The notes under the pieces were generated by a model. That model searched no databases. It was not told the DNA's origin and worked only from the letters and a program-made list of their open reading frames with translations. From the NCBI GenBank assembly GCA_020853775.1, contig JADYYH010000044.1, positions 1 through 64,000 on the forward strand: DNA of 64,000 bases, in the 5' to 3' direction. Position numbers and translations under genes: made by a program. Each line of letters starts with the position of its first letter. The first letter of the stretch is position 1. Below, piece after piece: positions 17,428-26,840 of this stretch. This DNA comes from Nitrospira sp. (lineage in GTDB: Bacteria; Nitrospirota; Nitrospiria; Nitrospirales; Nitrospiraceae).

Positions 17428-18878
17428 CCCTTCAACGCCTTTTCGAGTTCCTTGATCCTCGTTTCCACCCGGCGCCGCGCCGTCCCGCCGATCTGAGCTT
17501 TTCGGTCGATGGCCCCTCGCACAGTCAGGCAGCTCAGCACATCGGCTTTGAAGTGCGCTGAAAAACCCTGCAATTCCTTGAGCGTCAATCGTTGAAGCGG
17601 CCGCCGCTTCTCGAGTGAGAATCGCACAATCTGTCCGGTAATGGAATGGGCCTCCCGGAACGGCACCCCAGTCGTCACGAGATAGTCCGCCAGTTCCGTC
17701 GCCAACATGCCACCACCTTCGGCCGCTTCAGCCAAGACCTCCCGGTTCACGACCAGACGCCGCACCAGCTCCGTACAGAGAACCAGCGATTGTCCGGTCG
17801 TATCCACGGCATCGAACAAGGCTTCCTTATCTTCCTGCAAATCCCGGTTGTAACTCAGCGGCAAGCCCTTCAGCAGCGTCAAGGTTCCCATCAGATGGCC
17901 ATAGACCCGCCCGGTCTTGCCCCGAACCAACTCCGGCACGTCAGGATTCTTTTTTTGGGGCATCATACTGCTGCCGGTACAAAAGGTATCGGGCAGGTCC
18001 ACGTAGCGAAACTCCTGCGACGCCCAGAGAATCAATTCTTCACTCAACCGCGAGAGATGCATCATGATCAAGGACAAGGTACTGAGCACTTCCACGACGG
18101 CATCGCGATCCGAGACGGCATCGAGACTGTTTTGCGTGACCGCCGGAAACTCGAGCAACGCGGCCGTGTACCGACGGTCTACCGGATAATTCGACCCCGC
18201 CAGAGCCCCAGACCCCAGCGGCATGACGTTGAGCCGTTGCCGGCAATCGTGCAGCCGCGTCCGGTCCCGGTCGAGCATTTCGACATAGGCCAGAAAATGA
18301 TGGGCCAAGAGCACCGGCTGGGCACGCTGCAAATGGGTGTAGCCGGGCATCACGACATCGAGGTGCGCCCGCGCCTGCCCCACCAGCACCCGCCGGAATT
18401 CCTGCACCTGCTTCATGAAGGTCGATAACACATCGCGCAAAAACAAGCGCAGATCCAACGCCACCTGGTCGTTGCGGCTTCGGCCTGTATGGAGTTTCCC
18501 CCCCACGGGACCAATCAGCTCCGTCAACCGGCGTTCAATCGCCATATGAATGTCTTCGTCTTGCGGCGAGAAGGGGAACCGTCCGCCATCCAATTCCACC
18601 TTCACGAACTGCAGGCCTCGCATAAGTTGCCCCGCCTCGCGCCCGGTCAGAACGCCTGCCCGCTCGAGGGTTTGGCAGTGCGCGATGCTGCCTTGGATGT
18701 CGTAGGGATACAGGCGCCGGTCATAGGCGATCGATGAGGTGAACTGTTCGACCAAACGGTCCGTTTGGCCGGCAAACCGGCCGCCCCAGGCCTTTCCTTT
18801 GGGCAAGGCCCGGACGGTCCGTTGCGGAGTACGCGCCGACTTACGCCCGCGAGCGCCAAGAGGTGTGGATTTCGCCAT
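17424..18878 (-). CDS. argH: Argininosuccinate lyase
   Basis: A 484-residue fumarase/aspartase-superfamily enzyme that splits argininosuccinate to arginine and fumarate. Signatures: [52 protein letters not shown] and the superfamily loop [20 protein letters not shown] with the catalytic Ser. A basic N-terminal extension of about 26 residues precedes the usual start. Its ATG overlaps the argG stop by one base (TAATG), so the two are translationally coupled. Confidence 0.97.
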   Translation of the reverse strand: MAKSTPLGARGRKSARTPQRTVRALPKGKAWGGRFAGQTDRLVEQFTSSIAYDRRLYPYDIQGSIAHCQTLERAGVLTGREAGQLMRGLQFVKVELDGGRFPFSPQDEDIHMAIERRLTELIGPVGGKLHTGRSRNDQVALDLRLFLRDVLSTFMKQVQEFRRVLVGQARAHLDVVMPGYTHLQRAQPVLLAHHFLAYVEMLDRDRTRLHDCRQRLNVMPLGSGALAGSNYPVDRRYTAALLEFPAVTQNSLDAVSDRDAVVEVLSTLSLIMMHLSRLSEELILWASQEFRYVDLPDTFCTGSSMMPQKKNPDVPELVRGKTGRVYGHLMGTLTLLKGLPLSYNRDLQEDKEALFDAVDTTGQSLVLCTELVRRLVVNREVLAEAAEGGGMLATELADYLVTTGVPFREAHSITGQIVRFSLEKRRPLQRLTLKELQGFSAHFKADVLSCLTVRGAIDRKAQIGGTARRRVETRIKELEKALKG

Positions 18879-20095
18879 TACCGGCTCGCCCTCTTCTTGC
18901 GTTGCGCACGAATCGCCAACCGGAGTGCGTTCAAGCGAATGAATCCCTCGGCATCCTTCTGGCGATAGACATCATCTTCTTCGAACGTCGCCATGTCCAA
19001 GCGATACAACGACCGCGGAGACTTTCGTCCAACAACCGTACAGGTGCCCTTGTAGAGCTTCACGCGAACAGTGCCGGTGACATCCTTTTGAGCCTCATCA
19101 AGAGCAACCTGCAGCATTTCACGCTCGGGGGCATACCAATATCCGTAATAGATCAGCTCGGCATAGCGCGGAATGAGACTATCCCGCAGGTGCAGCACTT
19201 CCCGATCCATCGTGAGCGATTCCAGGCCCCGATGCGCCGCATGCAGAATGGTTCCACCGGGCGTTTCATAGACACCACGCGACTTCATGCCGACATAGCG
19301 GTTTTCCACCAGATCGACGCGACCCACGCCATGTGCGCCGCCCAGTGTATTGAGGTGCGCCAACAGCGCCGCCGGGCTCATTTTCTTGCCGTCGACCGCG
19401 ACCGGATTACCGGCGACGTATTCGATCTCGACTTCACGCGCTTTGGCAGGCGCGCGTTCGGGGGAAACGGACATGACGAAAATTTCTTCCGGCGGGGCCT
19501 CCCACGGATCCTCCAGAATGCCGCCCTCATAACTCGTATGGAACAGGTTCATATCCATGCTGTAGGGCTTGGCCTTGGTCGCCGTGACCGGGATGCCATG
19601 CTTCTCCGCATATTCGATCAGCTCGCGCCGGGACCGCATCGTCCATTCCCGCCATGGGGCAATGATCTTGATCTGCGGATGCAGCGCCATGTGGGTCAGT
19701 TCGAACCGGACCTGATCGTTGCCCTTACCGGTTGCACCGTGGCAGACCGCTGCGGCGCCTTCCTTGGCGGCAATCTCAATTTGCCGTTTGGCGATCAGCG
19801 GGCGCGCAATCGAAGTCCCTAAGAGATAGCTGCCTTCGTAGACGGCGTTCCCGCGCAACATGGGAAACACATGATCCTTGACGAAGGTCTCGCGCAAATC
19901 CTCGACATACACCTTCTTCACGCCCAGGGACTGCGCTTTTTTCTTGATGGCCTTCAGATCCTCGCCCTGGCCGAGATCGGCGCAGAACGCCACCACTTCG
20001 CAGCCATAGACCTCTTCCAGCCATTTCAGGATGACCGAGGTATCCAATCCACCCGAATAGGCCAGCACCACTTTCTTGTACGACGACTGACTCAT
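18878..20095 (-). CDS. argG: Argininosuccinate synthase
   Basis: A 405-residue ATP-dependent ligase joining citrulline and aspartate. The N-type pyrophosphatase P-loop reads [18 protein letters not shown] (residues 9-26), followed by [44 protein letters not shown] and IIAPWREW. Type matches the roughly 400-residue class of bacteria and eukaryotes. Only 15 bases separate it from argF upstream. Confidence 0.97.
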   Translation of the reverse strand: MSQSSYKKVVLAYSGGLDTSVILKWLEEVYGCEVVAFCADLGQGEDLKAIKKKAQSLGVKKVYVEDLRETFVKDHVFPMLRGNAVYEGSYLLGTSIARPLIAKRQIEIAAKEGAAAVCHGATGKGNDQVRFELTHMALHPQIKIIAPWREWTMRSRRELIEYAEKHGIPVTATKAKPYSMDMNLFHTSYEGGILEDPWEAPPEEIFVMSVSPERAPAKAREVEIEYVAGNPVAVDGKKMSPAALLAHLNTLGGAHGVGRVDLVENRYVGMKSRGVYETPGGTILHAAHRGLESLTMDREVLHLRDSLIPRYAELIYYGYWYAPEREMLQVALDEAQKDVTGTVRVKLYKGTCTVVGRKSPRSLYRLDMATFEEDDVYRQKDAEGFIRLNALRLAIRAQRKKRASR

Positions 20096-20110
20096 ACCAC
20101 TCCTTTTCCC

Positions 20111-21100
20111 TTACGTCTTCCGTGCGGTTTTCTTTCCGAGGAGCCTGACCAAAATCGCCTTCTGCATGTGCAACCGGTTCTCGGCCTGATCGAACACGAC
20201 GGACTGCGGGCCATCCAAGACCTCGGCGCTGATTTCTTCTCCGCGATGAGCGGGCAGGCAATGCATCACCAACGCATCGGGCTTGGCGCATTTCAATAAG
20301 CGCGCATTGAGCTGATAGGGCGCCAGCGTTTTGAGCCGCTTGGCCTGCTCCCGCTCCTGTCCCATGCTGATCCAGACATCGGTATACACCACGTCCGCAT
20401 CCTTCACGGCCACGAACGGATCGGAGCCGATTTCAATCACCGCACCTGTCCGCTGGGCTTCCGCCAAGGAGAGGTCCACAATCTTCCGGTCCGGCTGGTA
20501 ACCTGGGGGACAACCCACCGCAATGGTCATGCCCATCTTGGCGGCGGCCTCAATCAGTGAGTTCGTCACATTATTCCCATCGCCGACATAGGCGAGCTTG
20601 AGGCCTTTCAGCCGCCGCTTCTTTTCTTGAATCGTCAACAGATCGGACAAGGCCTGGCAGGGGTGGTTCAAATCCGTGAGCCCGTTGATGATAGGAATGC
20701 TCGCTTCGCGCGCCCATTCCTCCGCGATCGCATGATCAAACGTCCGCAAAACAATCGCGTCGAGGTACCGCGACAAGACATGGGCCGTATCGGCGATGCT
20801 CTCCCCGCGGGACAATTGAATGTCGCCCATCGGCAAGACCATCGCCTGGCCGCCGAGCTGGTTCATGCCCGCTTCGAACGAGACGCGTGTCCGGGTCGAC
20901 GGCTTTTGAAACAGCAGCCCTAACATGCGGCCCTGCAACAGAGGATGGGACAGGCCGCGGCGTTGTTTGACTTTCAACTGAGCCGCAAGGCGCAATAATC
21001 CGGTCAGCTCTTCGATGGGGATCGAGAGCAAATCCAGAAAATCTTTCCCGAGGCCGGTCCGGGAAGCCGACCGACGAAGACGCCGCACCATACGCGCCAC
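20111..21100 (-). CDS. argF: Ornithine carbamoyltransferase
   Basis: A 329-residue transcarbamoylase that makes citrulline from ornithine and carbamoyl phosphate. Carbamoyl-phosphate motif FQKPSTRTRVSFE, ornithine-side DLNHPCQALSDLLTI, SMGQE and HCLPAHRGEEI are all present. The first 20 or so residues are basic and not conserved, so a start slightly downstream is possible. Spaced seven bases after argD. Confidence 0.96.
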   Translation of the reverse strand: MARMVRRLRRSASRTGLGKDFLDLLSIPIEELTGLLRLAAQLKVKQRRGLSHPLLQGRMLGLLFQKPSTRTRVSFEAGMNQLGGQAMVLPMGDIQLSRGESIADTAHVLSRYLDAIVLRTFDHAIAEEWAREASIPIINGLTDLNHPCQALSDLLTIQEKKRRLKGLKLAYVGDGNNVTNSLIEAAAKMGMTIAVGCPPGYQPDRKIVDLSLAEAQRTGAVIEIGSDPFVAVKDADVVYTDVWISMGQEREQAKRLKTLAPYQLNARLLKCAKPDALVMHCLPAHRGEEISAEVLDGPQSVVFDQAENRLHMQKAILVRLLGKKTARKT

Positions 21101-21107
21101 GACACAA

Positions 21108-22313
21108 TTAATGGGTTGAAGTGGTTCGTTGACTCAAAATTTGTGAGAGCGAGGCCAGCAGGCGATCGATCTCGCGCTCCGTAATGATGAGCGCGGGAAC
21201 AAAGCGCAGCACCCGATCTCCGACGCAGTTGATCAACAACCCTCGCGTCAGACAATCGGCAACCACCGTCTTTCCGTCGAAGTCCAATTCCATGCCCTGC
21301 AACAGCCCCATGCCGCGCACCTCTTTGATGCAGCGATGCCGCTCTTTCAAGGTCGCCAGCCCTTTCGCCAGATACTCGCCCATCCGCCGGCCCTGGTCCA
21401 AAATCTTGCCGTCCAGCAAGACCCGCAATACGGCTAGCGCGGCAGCACAGGCCAATGGATTTCCGCCGAACGTCGAGGCATGAGTGCCGGGACCAAAGGC
21501 GCGGGCGACGCTGTCCGTGGCAAGGCAGGCGCCGATCGGAACCCCGCCGCCCAGGCCTTTCGCCAGGGTCATAATGTCCGGCTGCATCCCGAATTGCTCA
21601 TAACCAAACAACGTACCGGTCCGGCCGATCCCGGTTTGTACCTCATCAAAAATCAGCAAGACGTCGCGCTCCCGACACAACTCCCGCAGGCCCTGCAGAT
21701 AGCCGCGTTCCGCCACATGGACGCCGCCTTCCGCTTGAATCGGCTCCAGCATGATCGCAGCCGTCTTGGGCGTGATCGCCCGTTCCACTGCCGAGAGATC
21801 GTTAAACGGCACATAGGAAAAGCCCGGCATCAACGGCGCAAATCCCTTCTGAACTTTGTCCTGACCGGTGGCCGTCAGCGTGGCCATGGTGCGCCCGTGA
21901 AACGAGCTCGTCATCGTGACGATCTCATAGCGATCGGCGCCATATTTGTCGTACGAATATTTTCGAGCCAGCTTGATCGCCGCTTCATTGGCTTCCGCCC
22001 CGCTGTTGCAGAAAAACACCTTCTGCGCAAACGAATGTTCGACCAATGTCTGCGCCAAGCGCACCTGCGGCTCGGTATAATACAGATTCGATGTGTGGAG
22101 TAGATGCTGCGCCTGCTTCTGGATAGCCAGCACCAGGTCCGGATGTCCATGCCCGAGCACATTCACCGCAATGCCGGCCACGAAATCGATGTACTCCCGG
22201 CCTTCCAGGTCATAGACCTTTGAGCCACGTCCACGCACGATCGAAATCGGCTGACGTTGGTAGGTATTCATCAGGTACTGTTCGGCATTGAGACGCAACT
22301 CACCCGTCGGCAT
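21108..22313 (-). CDS. argD: Acetylornithine aminotransferase
   Basis: A 401-residue class III PLP aminotransferase converting N-acetylglutamate semialdehyde to acetylornithine, and possibly also acting on N-succinyl-LL-DAP. Motifs: GREYIDFVAGIAVNVLGHGHP, FFCNSGAEANEAAIKLARKY, FDEVQTGIGRTGTLFGYE and the PLP lysine in MTLAKGLGGGVPIGA. I start at ATG 22311-22313 since GGGAGAGGTG lies just upstream; a longer in-frame start would overlap that site. It opens the leftward arg-lys operon. Confidence 0.96.
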   Translation of the reverse strand: MPTGELRLNAEQYLMNTYQRQPISIVRGRGSKVYDLEGREYIDFVAGIAVNVLGHGHPDLVLAIQKQAQHLLHTSNLYYTEPQVRLAQTLVEHSFAQKVFFCNSGAEANEAAIKLARKYSYDKYGADRYEIVTMTSSFHGRTMATLTATGQDKVQKGFAPLMPGFSYVPFNDLSAVERAITPKTAAIMLEPIQAEGGVHVAERGYLQGLRELCRERDVLLIFDEVQTGIGRTGTLFGYEQFGMQPDIMTLAKGLGGGVPIGACLATDSVARAFGPGTHASTFGGNPLACAAALAVLRVLLDGKILDQGRRMGEYLAKGLATLKERHRCIKEVRGMGLLQGMELDFDGKTVVADCLTRGLLINCVGDRVLRFVPALIITEREIDRLLASLSQILSQRTTSTH

Positions 22314-22482
22314 GACACACCTCTCCCATCGTGAGTCGGCGAAGCTATCATAGGGCACAGGTGAAAGCAACCGAACGAGCGCCCATTCGCGGCTCCCAGC
22401 GCGGCAGGCGGGGGGATCGAACCGAGGTTTTGGAGGGGCGTCCCTTGACGGGAAGAGATGGCGAATGGGATAAGGTGACGGT

Positions 22483-23124
22483 ATGAAATCCTGTACGCAA
22501 TGCCGGCAAGAAAACCGTGACGATGCCCGATTCTGTCACCAGTGCGGGGCTCCATTTGCGCCAGAGACTCGCGCGGCCGCCATCGAGCGGGAGCAGGTCG
22601 CTCCGCAGACCGATACAGAACTCTTAAAAGCCTTCATCGGCCCTAATGCCGACCGGTATCTGGAGACCTTCAAGAAATTCTCAGGCCCGAACGGACCGCA
22701 ATTCGCGTTGACCTGGCATTGGCCGGCCTTCGTGTTCGAGCCGTTTCTCTGGTTCCTGTACCGGAAAATGTATGTCTACGCGCTCATTTATGCCATCGGG
22801 CCCGCCATGGCGTTTTACATCACTCAGGACTTGTCCGCCGACATCGTCTGGCGGGTTATTGCGGGAGGCAGCGCCAACTACATCTATTTTTGGCATGCCA
22901 AGGAGCAGCTCGCCAAAATTAAAAGTGAACGGGCCACGGGCGGGGAAACCCGTCAGCAGATGTTAGGGGAACTGGGCGGGGTGCAACCCTATGTCGTGTG
23001 GGTCGGTGTCGGGCTGCTCGTGCTGAAAATCGGCTTGGTCGTCGCAATGTTCAAGGACGGCCCGCCGGATGGACCGAAGGGTCCGCCTGCAAAACCGCAC
23101 CCCGCCAGCCTCACGCACGTCTAA
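22483..23124 (+). CDS. Zinc-ribbon DUF2628-type membrane protein
   Basis: A 213-residue protein with an N-terminal zinc ribbon (CTQC and CHQC within the first 21 residues), a hydrophilic linker, and a hydrophobic core with FTLWHWPAFVFEPFLWFLYRKMY-like sequence (residues 73-95) followed by segments around 97-113 and a C-terminal span near 170-188. The tryptophan-rich WHWxAFxFxPxWFxYRKM pattern is that of DUF2628 proteins, which are uncharacterised membrane proteins often fused to zinc ribbons. It is divergent from argD and not obviously in an operon. Confidence 0.75.
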   Translation: MKSCTQCRQENRDDARFCHQCGAPFAPETRAAAIEREQVAPQTDTELLKAFIGPNADRYLETFKKFSGPNGPQFALTWHWPAFVFEPFLWFLYRKMYVYALIYAIGPAMAFYITQDLSADIVWRVIAGGSANYIYFWHAKEQLAKIKSERATGGETRQQMLGELGGVQPYVVWVGVGLLVLKIGLVVAMFKDGPPDGPKGPPAKPHPASLTHV

Positions 23125-23158
23125 ATCCAGCGTCAACGTGGGCCTACTCCGGCCTTCG

Positions 23159-23198
23159 GCTCATACCGGTCACGACTCTCACCGTGAGGTTTTACGCC
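23159..23198. repeat. Short sequence shared with 25429-25457
   Basis: Contains CGGCTCATACC followed, after an 16-base insertion relative to the other copy, by GTGAGGTTTTAC. Each copy lies at the 3' end of a leftward unknown gene, where read on the minus strand it gives a CTCA...TGAG mini-hairpin. It could be a decayed repeat or part of a terminator. Confidence 0.3.
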
Positions 23199-23199
23199 C

Positions 23200-23658
23200 T
23201 TACTTGCGACTAGAAATGAATTTAATTGGGTCTTTCATGAACCGGTATGCAGGTGATTCTTCAATTTCCTCTTTCACCACGGACAAAATCGGCTCTATCA
23301 CTTTCCCGTTGTCGGTGATGAGCCAGCACTCAAGATCTCGGCAAAACCGTACCGCAGTCTCTAGCAATTCGACCGATAACTCCCTCACGTCAAATCGGAA
23401 ATAGACTTCTACAAGAAACTCGCCCTCGCGCCAAATCTCTAGGCATGATGTCTCGAGATTGCTGAGTACTTCGAGATCTTTCGACCATGTCTTCCCCGAC
23501 GGAAGCGTCTTTTTCACGTCACTCAATGGGGCAACGGGTAATCGCTGATCCTTCCACCACACAACGGCTTCTCGCTGTTCTCGAGTAAGGACCATGCCTG
23601 GGCGCAATGAGTTCGCCGCTGCAACTCTTTGCGGTACTAACTCGATTGGAATTGCCAT
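23200..23658 (-). CDS. Protein of unknown function (152 residues)
   Basis: A soluble, charged protein without a signal peptide or membrane segment and without motifs I recognise. It begins MAIPIELVPQRVAAANSLRPG and has an aromatic, acidic C-terminal half (EGEFLVEVYFRFDVRELSVELLET spread over residues 78-105). Base composition looks poorer in GC than its neighbours and the start has no clear ribosome site. It lies between two other unknown genes in a stretch that could be acquired; size and character would fit an immunity-type or accessory protein but nothing shows this. Confidence 0.6.
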   Translation of the reverse strand: MAIPIELVPQRVAAANSLRPGMVLTREQREAVVWWKDQRLPVAPLSDVKKTLPSGKTWSKDLEVLSNLETSCLEIWREGEFLVEVYFRFDVRELSVELLETAVRFCRDLECWLITDNGKVIEPILSVVKEEIEESPAYRFMKDPIKFISSRK

Positions 23659-23727
23659 ACGGCCATTGCGCCACTCGAATACTTGGGCGAAACACCATCG
23701 AGGCCGAGAGACTGCGCACAGGCCTGC

Positions 23728-24558
23728 TTATTCAGACAAGCGCTGTCGCTGCCACTCGATCCAGGACACGAACCAATCAAAATCCTGCTGGTATGCCGCA
23801 CCGCTGAGGTCGGGCGCCGCCTGCGTCTGTTCTAATTGCGTATAGGTGCGAGGCCAGTTCTTCTGCCACCACGACTTCAATTCGTCCGCCCCGTAGGGCT
23901 GCCCGTTGGGGTTGGCGATCCCGGCAGCCGCGCAGAGACCGGCCACTAACGGCCAGTATCGATCCTTACCCAGCCCGAGGCTCCGGAAATGCTCGCGCAG
24001 CAGAAAGACGACCCACAATTCGGCGCTGTTTTTCTTGTTGTGTTTAAAGGGCTGGGTCTGGCGCAAGGGGACGGGATCGAAGATCTTGATCACCGAGGTG
24101 TAATCAGGGCCTCCATAAGTTCCGGCAGATTCCGCAATCCCTTGCAGCATATTGGCTAATTCGACTTCCACCATCGGCGGTCTGGCAGCCGGCGGCTCAA
24201 CCGTGCCGGCACTCAATGGGTTCGTCGCCGTCAGCAGTTCGATCAGTGGCTTCAATTCCCGTAAGCGGACTGCAGCCGCTTTCAAGATCTGTTCGGATTC
24301 CAGCCAGTAGTCCGGATCACCCTTGGAGGCCCGCTCCCGTCCTGCAGGCGGGAGCACGACGGGAATCCAGTAGCGCACGAGCACAAAGAGAATGTATTCG
24401 ACCTCGCCCCCGACCTGCACGGCGCCTGCAAGGGCCTGACTCGTCCCCATCGCGCGGCGGAAAAACGCTTCGACACGATCCTCGACCTGCAGGCGACGCC
24501 CCATTGCCTGCCACCACTCTTGCAAAGAAGACCAGTCCGAGGGGGAGACATCCGGCAT
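23728..24558 (-). CDS. Protein of unknown function (276 residues)
   Basis: A soluble protein rich in tryptophan and aromatic residues (SDWSSLQEWWQAMGRRLQ at the start, LKSWWQKNWPRTYTQLEQ and DFDWFVSWIEWQRQRLSE at the end). No known motif. ATG at 24556-24558 is chosen because upstream sequence in the same frame is cysteine-rich and lacks coding character, but no strong ribosome site supports it. Predicted largely helical. It is divergent from gpmA with about 190 bases between them. Confidence 0.65.
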   Translation of the reverse strand: MPDVSPSDWSSLQEWWQAMGRRLQVEDRVEAFFRRAMGTSQALAGAVQVGGEVEYILFVLVRYWIPVVLPPAGRERASKGDPDYWLESEQILKAAAVRLRELKPLIELLTATNPLSAGTVEPPAARPPMVEVELANMLQGIAESAGTYGGPDYTSVIKIFDPVPLRQTQPFKHNKKNSAELWVVFLLREHFRSLGLGKDRYWPLVAGLCAAAGIANPNGQPYGADELKSWWQKNWPRTYTQLEQTQAAPDLSGAAYQQDFDWFVSWIEWQRQRLSE

Positions 24559-24749
24559 CGGTACGTTCCACGGGTGAGAAAACCACAGGAGAAATCGGCG
24601 GCATGGTACTGACTGCCACTGCTGATTGCAACCGAGCCACCCGCGTACATGCCGGCTTTGAGGCACAAGAGAACTTGACAGGGTGAAGGGGAAATCGCAT
24701 AACCTGTCGCGACAAGGTCGTATCCCCTCGGACAAGGAGACGAAGCACG

Positions 24750-25355
24750 ATGAGCAAACTGGTTCTCATTCGTCACGGCGAGTCGCAGTGGAATCTGGAA
24801 AACCGTTTCACCGGCTGGGTAGATGTCCCGCTTTCGCCGAAGGGCATTGAAGAGGCGAAAGCCGCAGGGAAAAAACTGGCAGGGTTCACCTTCGATCGCG
24901 CCTTCTCCTCCGTCCTGGCCCGCGCCAACGAAACACTCCGCTTCATTCTTGAAGCGCTCGGGCAGACGAGCATTCCCGTTGAAAAAGACAAGGCGCTGAA
25001 CGAGCGCATGTACGGTGAGTTACAAGGACTGAACAAGGCCGAGACGGCCAAGAAATTCGGAGACGAGCAGGTAAAAATCTGGCGGCGCAGTTACGACGTA
25101 CGCCCGCCGGGAGGCGAAAGCCTGAAGGACACGGCGGAGCGGGTGTTGCCCTATTACGAGAGTCGTATTAAGCCCTGCGTGCTCAAAGGGGAAACCATTC
25201 TGATCGCCGCACACGGCAACAGCCTGCGAGCGCTGGTGATGCAGCTCGAACAGCTGACCCGCGAACAGGTGCTGGAGCTGAACATCCCCACCGGCGCGCC
25301 GTTGCTCTACGAACTCGACAATACCGGCAAGGTGCTGTCACACCGCTACCTGTAG
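24750..25355 (+). CDS. gpmA: 2,3-bisphosphoglycerate-dependent phosphoglycerate mutase
   Basis: A 201-residue histidine-phosphatase superfamily enzyme that interconverts 3- and 2-phosphoglycerate. Phosphohistidine motif [22 protein letters not shown] (His11), [23 protein letters not shown], and the second catalytic His in [16 protein letters not shown]. It is shorter than the 230-250 residues of E. coli GpmA, as in many bacteria with the short form. An AGGAGA ribosome site precedes the ATG. Monocistronic. Confidence 0.94.
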   Translation: MSKLVLIRHGESQWNLENRFTGWVDVPLSPKGIEEAKAAGKKLAGFTFDRAFSSVLARANETLRFILEALGQTSIPVEKDKALNERMYGELQGLNKAETAKKFGDEQVKIWRRSYDVRPPGGESLKDTAERVLPYYESRIKPCVLKGETILIAAHGNSLRALVMQLEQLTREQVLELNIPTGAPLLYELDNTGKVLSHRYL

Positions 25356-25388
25356 CCAGATTCGCCTTAGGCGGCGGGGGACAATCTG

Positions 25389-25406
25389 CGTGATATGTCA
25401 CACGCC
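25389..25406. terminator. Small hairpin downstream of gpmA
   Basis: GCGTG-ATATGTCA-CACGC is a five-base-pair hairpin 33 bases after the gpmA stop, without a clear T-tract. It may help end transcription between the convergent gpmA and unknown gene at 25450. Confidence 0.3.
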
Positions 25407-25428
25407 GCCGCAGGTGGAGGCCGGCTCT

Positions 25429-25457
25429 ATACGGCTCATACCTTGAGGTTTACACGC
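25429..25457. repeat. Short sequence shared with 23159-23198
   Basis: ACGGCTCATACCTTGAGGTTTACACGC repeats the two blocks of the copy at 23.16 kb without the insertion between them. On the minus strand the stop codon of the adjacent gene lies inside it (GTGTAAACCTCA). Confidence 0.3.
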
Positions 25458-25944
25458 ACTGGCTGAGCAATTCCTGATATTTGTCGAGCGGCACCAAATC
25501 AGGAAGCAACACCAGCAGCTTCGGCCGATCTTCCGGTTGGATCAATCCCTCGGTTTCGAGCAGGTCTGAGATTTCTTCGGACGCCGCGATGGCGCCACCC
25601 TCGTAATCCCCCACCGGCGCATACCGGGCGCGGCGGTCTTCCACCTCATCGAGGTACTCCTCCCATCTCACCGCCCCGAGTTTGTACTCGTGTTCCCAAT
25701 CGGCGCGAATCAGGTCCATCACGCGGTGAAACACCAAATCACGGTACTTGCGCGGAATGTGCGCATTGATGGCGGCCAAGACCCAGTAGAGCGTAAAGGA
25801 CAGCAGTTCACGCGTCATGGCGTCCTCTTGCGCTACCTCACCCTGAATCCCGTAGTCGCTCAACATCTCGACGGTCATCCGGCGCGGCATCAATTTGTAC
25901 AAGGCATCCGCCGCCTGAGCCGGTGTCATGGATTCTTTTTTCAT
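25450..25944 (-). CDS. Protein of unknown function (164 residues)
   Basis: An acidic, mainly helical cytoplasmic protein. It starts MKKESMTPAQAADALYKLMPRR and has a conserved-looking middle block (FTLYWVLAAINAHIPRKYRD, then HRVMDLIRADWEHEYKLG) and an acidic tail with LVLLPDLVPLDKYQELL. No catalytic or binding motif recognised. GGGAGGA, a good ribosome site, lies a few bases upstream of ATG. Divergent from the outer-membrane protein gene. Confidence 0.75.
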   Translation of the reverse strand: MKKESMTPAQAADALYKLMPRRMTVEMLSDYGIQGEVAQEDAMTRELLSFTLYWVLAAINAHIPRKYRDLVFHRVMDLIRADWEHEYKLGAVRWEEYLDEVEDRRARYAPVGDYEGGAIAASEEISDLLETEGLIQPEDRPKLLVLLPDLVPLDKYQELLSQCV

Positions 25945-26086
25945 GCGATTCCTCCCTCAGAAAGGCCAGGATACTGGAGCCTAGAGCGCATTGACAACCC
26001 GGAGCTATAAGAGACTCTAGCTGTGCTCGCTTGTCCGCGACAAAGGCCTATGCTACATACAGCCCATCACCTCTAGCTATTGGACT

Positions 26087-26638
26087 ATGACGTACACACG
26101 ACGACTCCGGCTCTTCCTTGCCAGCCTTGCCTTCATCGGGTTTCTTTCGCCTTGCGCCGCCCAATCCGCCGAGCCGCAGGATCCGCACTGGGGCTTTGCG
26201 ACCGATCTCGGACTCTGGACCGGCACGACCAACAACACGACGTTCGCGCTGGGATTTGGGCTCGATTACTACATGGATCCCAATTTTTCATTCGGCGGGA
26301 TGGCTCTCTTTACCCCGGTCGGGGACCTGACGCAAATCGGCGTGGCCGGCGTGGCCAAATACCATCTCCGTCTGAACGGTGGATTCAACCTCGTGCCCTT
26401 TGCCGGACTCGGCATCCTGCATGCCGATCTCAATCGCGGCAGCGGCCCCACGAAGATCGATCGCAACGACACCAGCCACTTCATTCCACTGGGCATGTCA
26501 CTGGAATATCAGGTCGGACCAAAGATCGCCTTCTCCACGACCCTCATGGTCAATCTCCACCACATCACCCTCTCGCCACCCGTCCCGAACGACAACACCA
26601 GCGTGGCCCTCCTCTTCGGCATTCGCTGGGGGCCATAG
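26087..26638 (+). CDS. Outer-membrane beta-barrel protein
   Basis: A 183-residue exported protein: signal peptide MTYTRRLRLFLASLAFIGFLSPCAAQSAE, then alternating aromatic/hydrophobic strands (WGFATDLGLWTGTTNN, FALGFGLDYYMDPNFSFGG, LVPFAGLGILHADLN, SLEYQVGPKIAFSTTLMVNL) and an ending FGIRWGP typical of small eight-stranded OmpA/OmpW-like barrels. Function unknown; probably a structural or porin-like outer-membrane protein. It is followed by a palindromic element and the convergent ATP-grasp gene. Confidence 0.8.
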   Translation: MTYTRRLRLFLASLAFIGFLSPCAAQSAEPQDPHWGFATDLGLWTGTTNNTTFALGFGLDYYMDPNFSFGGMALFTPVGDLTQIGVAGVAKYHLRLNGGFNLVPFAGLGILHADLNRGSGPTKIDRNDTSHFIPLGMSLEYQVGPKIAFSTTLMVNLHHITLSPPVPNDNTSVALLFGIRWGP

Positions 26639-26717
26639 TCTCACGCGTCGATTCTGTATTAAGTTAATGGCCGAGGTTGCTACCGAACGCGTCTCTGACC
26701 TTGGCGGGGGCGTTCTC

Positions 26718-26840
26718 GCAGCCGCTCAAACGGGTTTTCGGCAAGGCCGCAGCCAAGCGAGGAGGCGAGGCGTACCCTTGCGGAACGTTGAGCTTCAGAG
26801 CGCGGCGAGAACGCAGCTGGAAGCCCGTTTCAGCGGCTGC
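26718..26840. repeat. Palindromic MITE/REP-like element of about 123 bases
   Basis: The ends are a 22-base imperfect inverted repeat: GCAGCCGCTCAAACGGGTTTTC at the left pairs with the reverse complement of 26819-26840 (about four mismatches). The interior has further GC-rich self-complementary stretches. It carries no gene. Its right end directly touches the stop codon of the ATP-grasp gene, where its fold could terminate transcription. Architecture is that of a non-autonomous palindromic repeat; only one copy is in the window. Confidence 0.65.

Noticed and set aside
22405-22440. A tRNA-like 3' end on the minus strand (GGTTCGATCCCCCC)
   Set aside because: The T-arm does not pair, and no anticodon or D-arm precedes it.
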